From Nocardia altamirensis NBRC 108246 (GTDB taxonomy: Bacteria; Actinomycetota; Actinomycetes; Mycobacteriales; Mycobacteriaceae), in contig NZ_BDAY01000026.1 in assembly GCF_001612685.1 (NCBI RefSeq), positions 1-56,437 on the forward strand: a stretch of DNA of 56,437 bases, given 5' to 3'. This document shows positions 30,734 to 39,189 of this stretch, piece by piece. A model generated the notes under the pieces. It was not told where the DNA came from. It searched no databases and was given only the letters and a program-made list of their open reading frames with translations. Numbering within the stretch: the stretch's first letter is position 1; each line of letters begins with the position of its first letter. Made by a program: the position numbers and the translations under genes.

Positions 30734-33460
30734 ATGCTGGTTGGACGGGCTGCTGAGCTAGCCGAGATCGATCGGCTGCTTGCCGCCGCGGTCGCGGGAC
30801 ACGGTGGCGCCCTGGCCATCCGGGGGCCTGCCGGGATCGGTAAGTCGGCGTTGGTCGAGCATGCCGCTGCCGCGTCGACAGGCATGCGGGTGCTGCGCGG
30901 TATCGGCATCGAATCCGAGGCCGAGCTGGCTTTCGGCGTGCTGCACATGCTGTGCTATCCGTACCTGGATCGCATCGATGGGTTGCCAGGTCCACAGGCG
31001 GCGGCGTTGCGGGCCGCCTTCGGCGAGTCGGCGGCAGCGGAGGCGAGCCGATTCCTGGTCGGCGCAGGAGCATTGACGCTGCTCGCCGAACTCGCCGCGG
31101 AAACACCGATGCTGCTGCTGATCGACGACGCGCAGTGGATCGATCAAAGTTCCTCGGACGCATTACTTTTCGCAGCCCGCAGGTTCGGCAGCGATGCCAT
31201 CGCGGTGATCTTCGCGGTGCGCGACGGCGCCCAACCGTTCCCGACGCCCGGCCTCGAGACCATGCAGCTTGCGGGTCTGCCGCAGACGGCCGCCGCCGAT
31301 CTGCTCGATCGGCGCGCGCCTGGACTGACGGTTCCCGGCCGGGCGCGGGTGCTCGCCGAGTCGGCCGGAAACCCTCTTGCCTTGATCGAACTCGGTGCCG
31401 CGCGCCGCACCGCCGAGACCACCGGGCACACCGACCCCGTGCACGAAGTCGGCCCGCTCCCGGTTACCCGCCTGGTACAGGAGCGTTTTCGCGCACAGAT
31501 CGCCGCGCTGCCGGAGCGCACCAGGACGATGCTGCTGGTCGCGGCCGCGGATACCGGCGCCGAACTCGACGCCATCCGTGCCGTCGCCGCCGTACTCGGC
31601 CTTTCCGATGCCGACCTCGCCCCGGCCGAGCAGGTCGATCTGGTCACGGTCTCCACTGATCGACTCGGGTTCCGGCACCCGCTCATCCGAGCGGCGGTCT
31701 ACCGCAACGCGCCACATCACCAGCGCATCACCGTGCACCGGTCCTTTGCGCTGGTGCTGACCGCTGCCAAGGATGCCGACCGCCGCGCCTGGCATCTCGC
31801 GGCGGCGACCACCGAACCCGACGAGCAGGTCGCGGCGGTGCTCGAACAGACCGCGGTGCGCGCGCAACGTCGCGGTGGCGCCATGGCCGTGTCGTCGGCG
31901 TACGACCGCGCGGGCCGGCTCAGCGTTGACGTCGAACGCAAGGCCCACCGCTTCCTGATGGCCGCGCGCGCCGCCTACGACGCGGGTAAACCGGACCGGG
32001 CGATCCGCCTCGCCGTCGAAGCCGCTGCGCTCACCGGGAACCGCAGCATCGTCGCCGAGGCGACCCATATCAGAGCGCAGGTTGAGTACGAGCGCACCGG
32101 ACCGGCCGCCGACGCCGAACTCGCTATGCAGGCCGCGACGCTGGTCCTCGACAGCGATCCGGAACGCGCGGTGTCCATGCTCGCCGAGGCGGTGTGCGCC
32201 GCGCGCGACGCCGGTGTTCCCGAGCTGCTCCGGCAGGGTGTCGAACTCATGAATGCCGTTCGGCTGCCTGCGGATTCCGGCTTGCAGATCCATCTCACGG
32301 CGCAGATCGCGTGGGGCGACATGCTGACCGGGCATCCGGAGCGCGCGGTGGCGGCGATGGCAGCCCAGATCCGGTCCGCCACTGGGGATTCGATCGAGTA
32401 CCTGCACAAGATGGTCGCGGCGTTCAGCGGAGTGATGCTGGCGGACGACGCGGGCACCATCGACATGATGGACGAGCTGATCGATGGCACTCGCGCCATC
32501 GGTGCGCTGCAATGGATTCCCTACGCGCTCGAGCTCCGCGCACTGGCCGAGGCGCTCAGCGGCAGGCTCCAGCACGCGCGAAGCACAGTGGCCGAAGGGA
32601 TTTCGCTCAGCACGGAACTCGGCATGGGTATCCAGGTCGACACGCTGCGAGCGATCGAGATCTGGCTGACGGCGGTCGGCGGCGACGAAGCGCAAGCCAC
32701 CAGCTTGGCCGCCGAGGTCCTTCCGGAACTGTCGACCAGGCACCGGACCAACACTGCGCTGGCCTCCTGGGGACTCGCCATCGCCGACCTGGCCGCTGGC
32801 CGCTACGACATCGCCATCGACCGGCTCGACGAGATCTGCACCGGCCCCGCCGCACGCGACTTCCTGATCCGCGCGGTGCCGGACCATGTCGAAGCCGCGA
32901 TCCGCGGCGGCGTCCGCGACCGGGCGGCCAATCATCTTCCCGCCTTCGAGAACTGGTCCGAGCACGTCGAAAACCCGTCAGCGACCGCGCTTTTCCGCCG
33001 CTGCCGCGCACTGCTCGACGAGGGCGACGACGCGGAGACGCACTATCGCGCCGCGCTCGCGCTGCACGAGCAGCAGCCAAACCCCTACGATCGCGCGCGG
33101 ACCCAGCTCGTCTTCGGCGAGTGGTTGCGCAGGCGGCGGCGCCGTTCCGACGCCCGCACTCAGCTGGTCGAGGCCATGGCCACCTTCGACCGCCTCGGCG
33201 CAGGCGCATGGGGCGCGCGCGTCCGCACCGAATTGGCCGCGCTGGGTGAGCAATCGGTGGTGCAGGCCCGCACCGATCCGCTGGCGCAGCTGACGCCGCA
33301 GGAGAGTCAGGTTGTCCGCCTGGCCGCGGCCGGATTCAGCAACAAGGAGATCGGCGCCAAGCTGTTCCTCAGCCCACGCACCATCGGCCACCACCTGTAC
33401 CGGGCCTATCCCAAGCTCGGCGTGACCCGGCGGACCGAACTGGCGCAGTTCCGGCTGTGA
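30734..33460 (+). CDS. LAL-type large LuxR regulator with ATPase domain
   Basis: 908 residues. The N-terminus MLVGRAAELAEID leads into Walker A (GPAGIGKS at 31-38) and Walker B (LLLIDDAQWID near 130). A long helical repeat region fills 350-830. The last 60 residues are a LuxR helix-turn-helix: LTPQESQVVRLAAAGFSNKEIG, then LFLSPRTIGHHLYRAYPKLGV. This is the MalT/LAL layout of ATP-dependent transcription activators, common beside specialised metabolism genes. It starts 5 bases after the TetR stop. Its targets may be the P450 pair or the SDR gene that follows. Confidence 0.93.
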   Translation: MLVGRAAELAEIDRLLAAAVAGHGGALAIRGPAGIGKSALVEHAAAASTGMRVLRGIGIESEAELAFGVLHMLCYPYLDRIDGLPGPQAAALRAAFGESAAAEASRFLVGAGALTLLAELAAETPMLLLIDDAQWIDQSSSDALLFAARRFGSDAIAVIFAVRDGAQPFPTPGLETMQLAGLPQTAAADLLDRRAPGLTVPGRARVLAESAGNPLALIELGAARRTAETTGHTDPVHEVGPLPVTRLVQERFRAQIAALPERTRTMLLVAAADTGAELDAIRAVAAVLGLSDADLAPAEQVDLVTVSTDRLGFRHPLIRAAVYRNAPHHQRITVHRSFALVLTAAKDADRRAWHLAAATTEPDEQVAAVLEQTAVRAQRRGGAMAVSSAYDRAGRLSVDVERKAHRFLMAARAAYDAGKPDRAIRLAVEAAALTGNRSIVAEATHIRAQVEYERTGPAADAELAMQAATLVLDSDPERAVSMLAEAVCAARDAGVPELLRQGVELMNAVRLPADSGLQIHLTAQIAWGDMLTGHPERAVAAMAAQIRSATGDSIEYLHKMVAAFSGVMLADDAGTIDMMDELIDGTRAIGALQWIPYALELRALAEALSGRLQHARSTVAEGISLSTELGMGIQVDTLRAIEIWLTAVGGDEAQATSLAAEVLPELSTRHRTNTALASWGLAIADLAAGRYDIAIDRLDEICTGPAARDFLIRAVPDHVEAAIRGGVRDRAANHLPAFENWSEHVENPSATALFRRCRALLDEGDDAETHYRAALALHEQQPNPYDRARTQLVFGEWLRRRRRRSDARTQLVEAMATFDRLGAGAWGARVRTELAALGEQSVVQARTDPLAQLTPQESQVVRLAAAGFSNKEIGAKLFLSPRTIGHHLYRAYPKLGVTRRTELAQFRL

Positions 33461-33587
33461 ACCACCGGATGACTGATCCGAGCGTCATCGTCGCCGCCCG
33501 ACACCGGTAATTCGGCCGATTCGGCCGGGCATACCGCCGAATTAGCGTCTTCCCCATCGGGATACACCCCATCGGAAAGAGAACACC

Positions 33588-34337
33588 ATGCTCCTCGAGA
33601 ACAGGACCGCAGTGATCTACGGCGCCGCAGGTGAGATCGGCTCTGCCATCGCCGAAGCCTTTGCCGCCGAAGGCGCGAACTGCTTCCTCGTCGGCCGCAC
33701 CGCCGCCACCCTCGACACGGTCGCAGGCAAGATCCGTGCCGCGGGCGGCCGGGCCGAGACCGCCGTCGTCGATGTCTACGATGCGGCCGCGGTGGACGAT
33801 CACGCGGCCACCGTCGTCGAGAAGGGCGGCAGCCTGGACATTTCGGTGAACGTCACCAGCCAGGAAACTCACTTCGCACCGCTCGCCGATATCGCGGTCA
33901 CCGACTTCGCCCAAGCCGTCGCCAAAACCCTCACCTCCCAGCTGATCACCACCAAGGCCGCCGCACGGCACATGGTGGAGCAGGAGTCCGGCGTGATCCT
34001 GTTCTTCGGCGGCTCCGACTACTCGAACAAGATGCCCGGCCTCGGCAACGTCCAGATCCAGTTCGACGCCATCGAGGGCTTGCGCAGGCAATGGGCCTGC
34101 GAACTCGGCCCGCACAACATCCGATTGATCACCCTGCTTTCCGGCGGCATCGCCGAAACCTTCCCGAACATCCCGGAAATGGACGCCGCCAAACAGGCGA
34201 TCATCGACACGTCACTGCTCAAACGAGCTGCCACGCGCGCCGATGTCGGCCACGTCGCGGCATTCGCCGCCTCGGATCACGCGGCCGCCATCACCGACAC
34301 TCAACTCAACATCTCCTGCGGCACCTTCTGCGACTGA
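33588..34337 (+). CDS. SDR-family protein lacking the catalytic Tyr and Lys
   Basis: 249 residues. The NAD(P)-binding loop is YGAAGEIG at 10-17, followed by VGRT and VVDVYD, so the Rossmann fold is intact. Where a classical SDR has YxxxK the sequence reads NVQIQFDAIEGLRRQ, so both the catalytic tyrosine and the lysine seem to be missing. It may be a non-catalytic or differently working SDR. An inverted repeat AATTCGGC/GCCGAATT (33509-33543) lies in the 127-base gap before it, possibly a terminator for the regulator gene or an operator. Its stop is 2 bases from that of the convergent hydrolase gene. Confidence 0.82.
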   Translation: MLLENRTAVIYGAAGEIGSAIAEAFAAEGANCFLVGRTAATLDTVAGKIRAAGGRAETAVVDVYDAAAVDDHAATVVEKGGSLDISVNVTSQETHFAPLADIAVTDFAQAVAKTLTSQLITTKAAARHMVEQESGVILFFGGSDYSNKMPGLGNVQIQFDAIEGLRRQWACELGPHNIRLITLLSGGIAETFPNIPEMDAAKQAIIDTSLLKRAATRADVGHVAAFAASDHAAAITDTQLNISCGTFCD

Positions 34338-34339
34338 CC

Positions 34340-35278
34340 CTACGAGCTCGCCGTCGCGCTCGGCGCGAAGAACGAGAACAGCTCGCGCAGGAGTTGTTCC
34401 GGCTGTTCTTCGGGGAGGTAGTGCCCGCTGCCCTTGATCTCGACGACGCGGATGTCGGTACCCTTGTCCGCCGACATCTGTTCGCGCAGTTGCGGATACG
34501 ACTGCTCCCCCGACAGGGTCAGGATCGGCAGGGTCACCGGTGGGTAGGTGTCGAGGTCGGCGATGTCCTGGCGCATCGTCTGGTACCAACCGTTTCCGGC
34601 TCGGATGGCGTCGGGGGAATCGTAGGCGTGCGCGTAGATGCGCCGCGCCTGCTCGTCGACGGCGTCCTGCTCGAGCAGCATGTGCCGGTAGAGCCAGTCG
34701 ATCACCAGCCGAAAGCGGTCGGCGAGCAGCGCTTCCGGCAGCCCGCGCAGCTGATTGAAGGCGAACCACCACGGGTAGCCGCCGAGCCCGTGCGCGAGCG
34801 CCTCGACTTGTTCGTCACTGCCGGGCAACATCGAAATCGCCTGCCACGCCGCGTCCGGCACCCCCATGTCCACGGTGATCAGCCGCCGCACCGACTGCGG
34901 GAAGTTCGCGGCGAGGTGATAGCCGAGCGAGGCGCCGATGTCGTGCCCGACGACGAACGCGGACTCGTGGCCGAGGTGCCGGATCAGCTCGTGGATATCG
35001 CGGGCCATCGTCTTCTTGTCGTAGCCGGATTCCGGCTTGGCCGAGCCGCCCATGCCGCGCAGGTCAACGGCGGTCACCTCATGACGAAGGGCCAACTCCG
35101 GCATGATCTTTCGGAACTGCCACCAGGTTTGCGGCCACCCGCCGAGCAGGATCACCGGCTCGCCGGTCCCGCCGGTGACATGGTGCAGGCGAATGCCGTT
35201 GACCTCCGCGTAGGCACTGGTGAAATCGCTGGCCAGGGAGGCGGCGAGCTCGGCGTCGGTCGGAACAGTGGAAACCAC
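34340..35278 (-). CDS. Alpha/beta hydrolase, epoxide-hydrolase-like
   Basis: 312 residues from a GTG at 35278 with AAAGGA about 7 bases upstream. The oxyanion motif is LGGWPQTWW, the nucleophile elbow is GHDIGAS with Asp as nucleophile, and the catalytic His lies in GSGHYLPEEQPEQ. An Asp nucleophile points to epoxide hydrolases or haloalkane dehalogenases rather than esterases. It is read away from no other enzyme but from its own TetR regulator, upstream on the same strand, and shares a 13-base operator with it. Confidence 0.88.
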   Translation of the reverse strand: MVSTVPTDAELAASLASDFTSAYAEVNGIRLHHVTGGTGEPVILLGGWPQTWWQFRKIMPELALRHEVTAVDLRGMGGSAKPESGYDKKTMARDIHELIRHLGHESAFVVGHDIGASLGYHLAANFPQSVRRLITVDMGVPDAAWQAISMLPGSDEQVEALAHGLGGYPWWFAFNQLRGLPEALLADRFRLVIDWLYRHMLLEQDAVDEQARRIYAHAYDSPDAIRAGNGWYQTMRQDIADLDTYPPVTLPILTLSGEQSYPQLREQMSADKGTDIRVVEIKGSGHYLPEEQPEQLLRELFSFFAPSATASS

Positions 35279-35297
35279 AGAACATCCTTTTCTTTAA

Positions 35298-35310
35298 CGA
35301 TCAGTCCAGA
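35298..35310. promoter_or_regulatory. Operator copy in front of the hydrolase gene
   Basis: AACGATCAGTCCA is, on the other strand, TGGACTGATCGTT, identical at 12 of 13 positions to the site upstream of the neighbouring TetR gene. It lies 20 bases before the hydrolase GTG start, between the TetR stop and that start, and is likely the site through which the TetR protein controls the hydrolase. Confidence 0.65.
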
Positions 35311-35363
35311 AAATGGACATGACACTGCGAAACGAGTCATGCGAGAGTTTGTGGGCCGAAGGG

Positions 35364-35942
35364 TCAGCCGAGCATGGCGAGCGCTTGATCGACGGCGTCG
35401 TCGAGGAACCGTTGCCGCAGCGGTGTCTTGCCGACCACCCGGATGCCCTGGAGCAGGGTCACCAGGAATCTGGCCAGCGCGACGGGATCGCGATCCGCCG
35501 CGAGCTCGCCCTCGGCACGGGCCCGCATGAGTGCGCTCGTGAGCACCGTCTCCATGGTTTCGAGCCCCGAGGTCACCAGCCGCCCCGCGCCCTCGTCGCC
35601 GGGCAGCTCGACTGCAGTGTTGGTCATCAGACAGCCTTTTCGCGTGTCGTCGGCCAACGCGGTCTCGGCGTACCAGCGCACCACGGCGCGCACCGCGTCG
35701 AGCGCGGACCCCGGCACGGAGAGCTGACCGAGCAAGCCTGCCCTTGCGTCTTCGTTGTAGCGCTCGACCGCCTTGAGATACAGCTCCCGCTTGCCGCCGA
35801 ACGCGCCGTAGATGCTGCCGCGGCCGAGCCGAAGATGGTCGACCAGATCTTGCATCGAGGTGGCTTCGTACCCCTGCCGCCAGAACAGCTCCATCGCCGT
35901 CCGCAGCGCCACATCCGGATCGAATTCCTTCGTTCTGCCCAC
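35364..35942 (-). CDS. TetR family regulator of the hydrolase
   Basis: 192 residues from a GTG at 35942. The DNA-binding domain is MGRTKEFDPDVALRTAMELF, then TSMQDLVDHLRLGRGSIYGAFGGKRELY. The C-terminal part has ADDTRKGCLMTNTAVEL near residue 98, a block with a conserved Cys found in NemR/AcuR-like TetR proteins that sense electrophiles. It sits directly upstream of the epoxide-hydrolase-like gene, 85 bases away, which suits control of a detoxifying hydrolase by a reactive compound. Both promoters carry the same 13-base site. Confidence 0.9.
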   Translation of the reverse strand: MGRTKEFDPDVALRTAMELFWRQGYEATSMQDLVDHLRLGRGSIYGAFGGKRELYLKAVERYNEDARAGLLGQLSVPGSALDAVRAVVRWYAETALADDTRKGCLMTNTAVELPGDEGAGRLVTSGLETMETVLTSALMRARAEGELAADRDPVALARFLVTLLQGIRVVGKTPLRQRFLDDAVDQALAMLG

Positions 35943-35963
35943 GATCGAGAAACCTACCTTATG

Positions 35964-35976
35964 TGGACCGATCGTT
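35964..35976. promoter_or_regulatory. Operator copy in front of the TetR gene
   Basis: TGGACCGATCGTT lies 21 bases upstream of the TetR start. Its core GACCGATCGTTC is an imperfect palindrome (10 of 12 bases) around CGATCG. The near-identical copy before the hydrolase gene makes it a credible TetR operator. Confidence 0.65.
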
Positions 35977-36012
35977 CAACAAAAGCGGCCCCCTGCTGCC
36001 TCCTGTCACGAG

Positions 36013-36053
36013 AATTAATCGGCTTTACCTCCGCCAACCGATCTTGCTACCGT
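36013..36053 (+). promoter_or_regulatory. Predicted promoter of the ABC-F gene, WhiB7-like layout
   Basis: TTTACC (36024-36029) and TACCGT (36048-36053) are 18 bases apart, with TG one base before the -10 box as an extended -10. The AT-rich stretch AATTAAT lies just upstream of the -35 box, as in WhiB7-dependent promoters. Transcription would begin at about 36060, so that the leader peptide ATG at 36061 would be at or next to the 5' end. Confidence 0.45.
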
Positions 36054-36060
36054 GTCACCC

Positions 36061-36084
36061 ATGCAATACCTCTACTTCCTCTGA
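36061..36084 (+). CDS. Leader peptide MQYLYFL upstream of the ABC-F gene
   Basis: An eight-codon ORF (ATG, six sense codons, TGA) encoding MQYLYFL. It probably lies at the extreme 5' end of the transcript and 135 bases before the ABC-F start. Leader peptides of this kind, rich in Tyr, Phe and Leu, stall ribosomes in the presence of peptide-exit-tunnel antibiotics and thereby open the downstream gene for translation. That this one does so is an inference supported by the hairpin that follows. Confidence 0.55.
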   Translation: MQYLYFL

Positions 36085-36174
36085 TAGGTCAGGGTCGGCT
36101 GCGCTTCGAGCGCGCCTCATGACCCCACATCGGTGACCCGCGCGTTGTCGCGCGCCCATCGACTAGAGGCACAT

Positions 36175-36210
36175 CTCCTGCACGCGACCGTGGATGAGAC
36201 GTGCCCGGAG
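36175..36210 (+). promoter_or_regulatory. Hairpin masking the ABC-F ribosome binding site
   Basis: CTCC-T-GCACG (36175-36184) can pair with CGTGC-CC-GGAG (36200-36210) around a 15-base loop. The right arm contains the start of the ABC-F ribosome binding site GGAGGA (36207 onward). In this form translation would be blocked. With the leader peptide upstream, it fits a translational attenuator induced by antibiotic. Confidence 0.5.
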
Positions 36211-36219
36211 GAAGAATTC

Positions 36220-37860
36220 ATGGCTATCTGGACTCAGCCTGCTCGCGAGCGGGCTCAATTGACGTGCTCGAACATTCGTGTGGAGTTCGGCGATCGCACG
36301 GTGCTGGCAGGGGTCAGCATGACGGTGTCGCCACGATCGCGGTGGGGGATCGTCGGCGAGAACGGCCGCGGCAAATCCACCCTGCTCCACGTGCTCGCCG
36401 GCACACTCACCCCGGACGAGGGCAGTACGCAGTGCACCGGCACGCTGGCATTGGCCACACAGGAGCTGCCCGATCACGACGACCGCACCGTCGGCGATGT
36501 GATCGACGAACAGCTCGCCGCCACTCGTGCGGCGATACACCGGCTCGACGAGGCCACCGCGGCACTGGTCGAGGAATCCCCCGGCTCCGACGAGGAATAT
36601 AGTGCGGCACTGGAATTGGTGCAGTTGCTCGATGCGTGGGACGCCGACCGCCGCGTCGATGTCGCGCTGGCGGGACTCGGTGCCGACACCGATCGGGATC
36701 ACCGGTTGTCGACACTGTCGGTGGGGCAACGGTATCGGGTGCGGTTGGCCGTATTGCTCGCCGCCGGAGACGATTTCCTGCTGCTGGACGAGCCGACGAA
36801 CCATTTGGACCTGGCCGCACTGGAATTCCTGACCGAGCGATTGCGGGCCTTCCCCGGCGGTGTGGTCGTGGTGAGCCACGACCGTGCCCTGCTCGCCGAT
36901 GTCGCGGACACCATCCTCGACCTCGACCCGACGCACGACGGCCTGCCCCGCACATACGGCAACGGTTACGGCGGGTACCGCGAGGGGCGCGAGGCCGAAT
37001 TGGCGCGCTGGGAAGCCGAATACGACCAGCAGCAGTCCGAACACACCCGGCTGGCGCGCGACCTGTCGGAGGCACAGAACCGACTCGTCACGAGCTGGCG
37101 TCCGGAGAAGGGCTCGCCGAAGCACGGGCGCGCGACGCGAGCCGGAGCGCGGACTCGCGCGGTGCACCGTCGCCAGGACGAGCTCGAGAAACACCGGATC
37201 ACCGCGCCGGTGCCACCGCAACGCTTCAGCATGCCTGAACTGCCTGCGAGGCAAGGGGTTTCGCTCGTCAGGGCGGAGAACGTCACGGTGGCGCAGCGCT
37301 TGCCGCAGCCGGTCGACATGACGCTGGAATCCGGTGATCGACTGGTCGTCACCGGAGCCAACGGCGCCGGTAAGTCCACGCTGCTCGCCGTGCTGGCGGG
37401 GTTGCTCGAGCCGACGGACGGGACCGTGCACCACGCCCGCAAAGCGCGGGTGCATCTGCTACAGCAGGAATCGGCACGTTCGCTGCACCGTCGCGCCCGC
37501 GACGTGTTCACCGAGTACCTCGCGAATCTGGTGACGGCGGGGCGCCTTGCCGACGGCGAGGCCGCCGGGTTGGCGTCGCTCGGCCTGTTGTCTTCGCGTG
37601 ATGCGAACAAGCGGATCGGCGAACTGTCGATGGGCCAGCAGCGACGACTCGATCTCGCCTGCGCCCTGGCCGCTCGTCCGCACGTGCTGCTGCTGGACGA
37701 GCCGACCAACCACCTCTCGATCGCGCTCGTCGACGAGCTGACCGAGGCTTTGCAGGCCACCGAGGCAGCCATCGTCGTCGCCACGCACGACCGGCAGCTA
37801 CGGCGCGATGTCGCGGCGTGGCCGACGCTCGAGCTGGCCTTACGGTCGGTTCCCGCTTAG
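36220..37860 (+). CDS. ABC-F ribosomal protection or translation factor
   Basis: 546 residues with two ATP-binding domains in tandem and no membrane part. Domain 1: Walker A GENGRGKST (46-54), signature LSVGQRYR, Walker B FLLLDEPTNHLDL. Domain 2: Walker A GANGAGKST, signature LSMGQQRRL, Walker B VLLLDEPTNHLSI. A charged linker of about 80 residues between them carries the ribosome-probing arm. ABC-F proteins bind the ribosomal E site and some release antibiotics from the peptidyl-transferase centre. The leader peptide and SD-masking hairpin upstream argue for an antibiotic-induced resistance member. The ATG at 36220 has GGAGGAAG about 6 bases upstream. Confidence 0.92.
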   Translation: MAIWTQPARERAQLTCSNIRVEFGDRTVLAGVSMTVSPRSRWGIVGENGRGKSTLLHVLAGTLTPDEGSTQCTGTLALATQELPDHDDRTVGDVIDEQLAATRAAIHRLDEATAALVEESPGSDEEYSAALELVQLLDAWDADRRVDVALAGLGADTDRDHRLSTLSVGQRYRVRLAVLLAAGDDFLLLDEPTNHLDLAALEFLTERLRAFPGGVVVVSHDRALLADVADTILDLDPTHDGLPRTYGNGYGGYREGREAELARWEAEYDQQQSEHTRLARDLSEAQNRLVTSWRPEKGSPKHGRATRAGARTRAVHRRQDELEKHRITAPVPPQRFSMPELPARQGVSLVRAENVTVAQRLPQPVDMTLESGDRLVVTGANGAGKSTLLAVLAGLLEPTDGTVHHARKARVHLLQQESARSLHRRARDVFTEYLANLVTAGRLADGEAAGLASLGLLSSRDANKRIGELSMGQQRRLDLACALAARPHVLLLDEPTNHLSIALVDELTEALQATEAAIVVATHDRQLRRDVAAWPTLELALRSVPA

Positions 37861-37870
37861 GATTTGTGAC

Positions 37871-37948
37871 ATGTACACGTGCACGCGATTTCTGTGCCCC
37901 GGGCCGATGGTCGGCCGCGGGGGTTGCTGCGTGCGCACGCTCACGTAG
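37871..37948 (+). CDS. Possible leader ORF before the PheRS-like gene
   Basis: A 25-codon ORF starting MYTCTRFLC and containing a Cys-Cys pair. It begins 10 bases after the ABC-F stop and ends 63 bases before the PheRS-like start. Two similar 18-base segments (13 of 18 bases alike, near 37881 and 37939) lie in this leader. It could be a regulatory leader peptide, but no ribosome binding site or clear attenuator hairpin supports it, so this is a weak call. Confidence 0.25.
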   Translation: MYTCTRFLCPGPMVGRGGCCVRTLT

Positions 37949-38011
37949 TTCCTGTGGCCGGCGCCGGTTCGGGGGTTTCACCGAATCCGACCGGCTACCA
38001 AGGAATTACCG

Positions 38012-39124
38012 ATGCCTACCTATCTCACTCCCCTAGATCTGTCCGCCGCACTGGCCGTGCGCGACCTGAGCGACACCGCTCAGGGGGCGCACGCCATGCA
38101 GACGCTGCTGAACGGAACGGTCAACGCGCTGGCTCGGGCGTGGACGGCCACGGTGCGGGTTGTCCGCAACTCGCCGATCGTGGCCGTCGCCGACAACTAC
38201 GACAAGCTCGGCTACGACCCGGCCGACGTCACCCGCGACGCTCGCTACACCCGCTACCTCAGCCCGACCGCGATGCTGCGCAGCCACACCACCGCCGACA
38301 TCCCCACGGCGCTAACGGAATACGTCGGCAAGAGCGCCATCGATGAACTGATCGTCGTGCCAGGCCTGACCTACCGCAGAGACGTCGTCGATCGGATCCA
38401 TGTCGGTGAACCACATCAGGTCGATCTGTGGCGGCTGCGCTCACGACCCGATACCGGCGACGCGGACATGCAGACCATGATCGCCCACCTCGTCGACGCG
38501 GTGCTGCCCGGCGCCGCCTGGCGCACGACCCCGGCCGAACATCCGTACACCGCCCTCGGCAGACAGGTGGATGTCCGGCTCGGCGACACCTGGCTCGAGC
38601 TGGCCGAGTGCGGCCTCATCGCCGACCACGTCCTTGCCTGCGCAGGCCTCGATCCCGCCCACTGGTCGGGCCTCGCGCTAGGCATGGGCCTGGACCGAGC
38701 CCTCATGCTGCGCAAGGGAATTCCCGACATCCGCTACTTGCGGTCCGATCACCCGCGCATCGCCGAGCAGATGCGCGACTTGGCGCCGTGGCGTCCGGTC
38801 TCCATGCTGCCGCCGATCCGCCGCGACCTCTCGGTGGTGATCACCGACGACACCGACGACGAAACCCTCGGCGACACCGTCCGCGCGGTCCTGCACGACC
38901 GCCTCGACGACATCGAATCGGTCCTCGTCATCGCGCGCACCCCGTGGGCCGATCTCCCCGAAAAGGCAAGGGAACGACTCCAGCTCGTGCCGGGCCAGAC
39001 GAATGCCCTTGTCCGCCTGACCCTGCGCCCGCTGGCCAGCACCCTGACCGACGATCAGGCCAACGCCATCCGCAACGAGGTCTATCGCGCCATCCATCTC
39101 GGTCCGACCTGGGAACTCGCCTGA
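38012..39124 (+). CDS. Single-chain PheRS-like protein (PheS core plus FDX-ACB domain)
   Basis: 370 residues. A class II tRNA-synthetase core is followed by an anticodon-binding-type domain. Motif 2 lies in LRSHTTADIP near residue 90. Motif 3 is GLALGMGLDRALMLRKGIPDIR near residue 225, cut here as GMGLDRALML and GIPDIR, both canonical for PheS. The C-terminal 95 residues (PPIRRDLSVVITDD...) form the FDX-ACB fold normally found at the end of PheT. So the layout is that of mitochondrial single-chain PheRS, not of the bacterial two-subunit enzyme, and the N-terminal tRNA-binding coiled coil of PheS is absent. It may be a resistance paralogue or an enzyme that activates phenylalanine for another purpose. 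A strong terminator follows. Confidence 0.82.
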   Translation: MPTYLTPLDLSAALAVRDLSDTAQGAHAMQTLLNGTVNALARAWTATVRVVRNSPIVAVADNYDKLGYDPADVTRDARYTRYLSPTAMLRSHTTADIPTALTEYVGKSAIDELIVVPGLTYRRDVVDRIHVGEPHQVDLWRLRSRPDTGDADMQTMIAHLVDAVLPGAAWRTTPAEHPYTALGRQVDVRLGDTWLELAECGLIADHVLACAGLDPAHWSGLALGMGLDRALMLRKGIPDIRYLRSDHPRIAEQMRDLAPWRPVSMLPPIRRDLSVVITDDTDDETLGDTVRAVLHDRLDDIESVLVIARTPWADLPEKARERLQLVPGQTNALVRLTLRPLASTLTDDQANAIRNEVYRAIHLGPTWELA

Positions 39125-39128
39125 TCGA

Positions 39129-39173
39129 CGCGGGCCGCAATGCCGTTCAGGAACAACCGTATTGCGGCCCGCG
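39129..39173. terminator. Bidirectional terminator between the PheRS-like and monooxygenase genes
   Basis: A perfect 13-bp stem, CGCGGGCCGCAAT and its complement, with a 19-base loop, lies between two convergent genes, 4 bases after one stop and 16 bases from the other. Confidence 0.8.
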
Positions 39174-39189
39174 CTGGCAACAGTCCGAC

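Noticed and set aside
31163..32965. A 600-codon minus-strand frame inside the LAL regulator
   Set aside because: It is antisense to a gene with clear Walker and LuxR motifs and has biased shadow composition.
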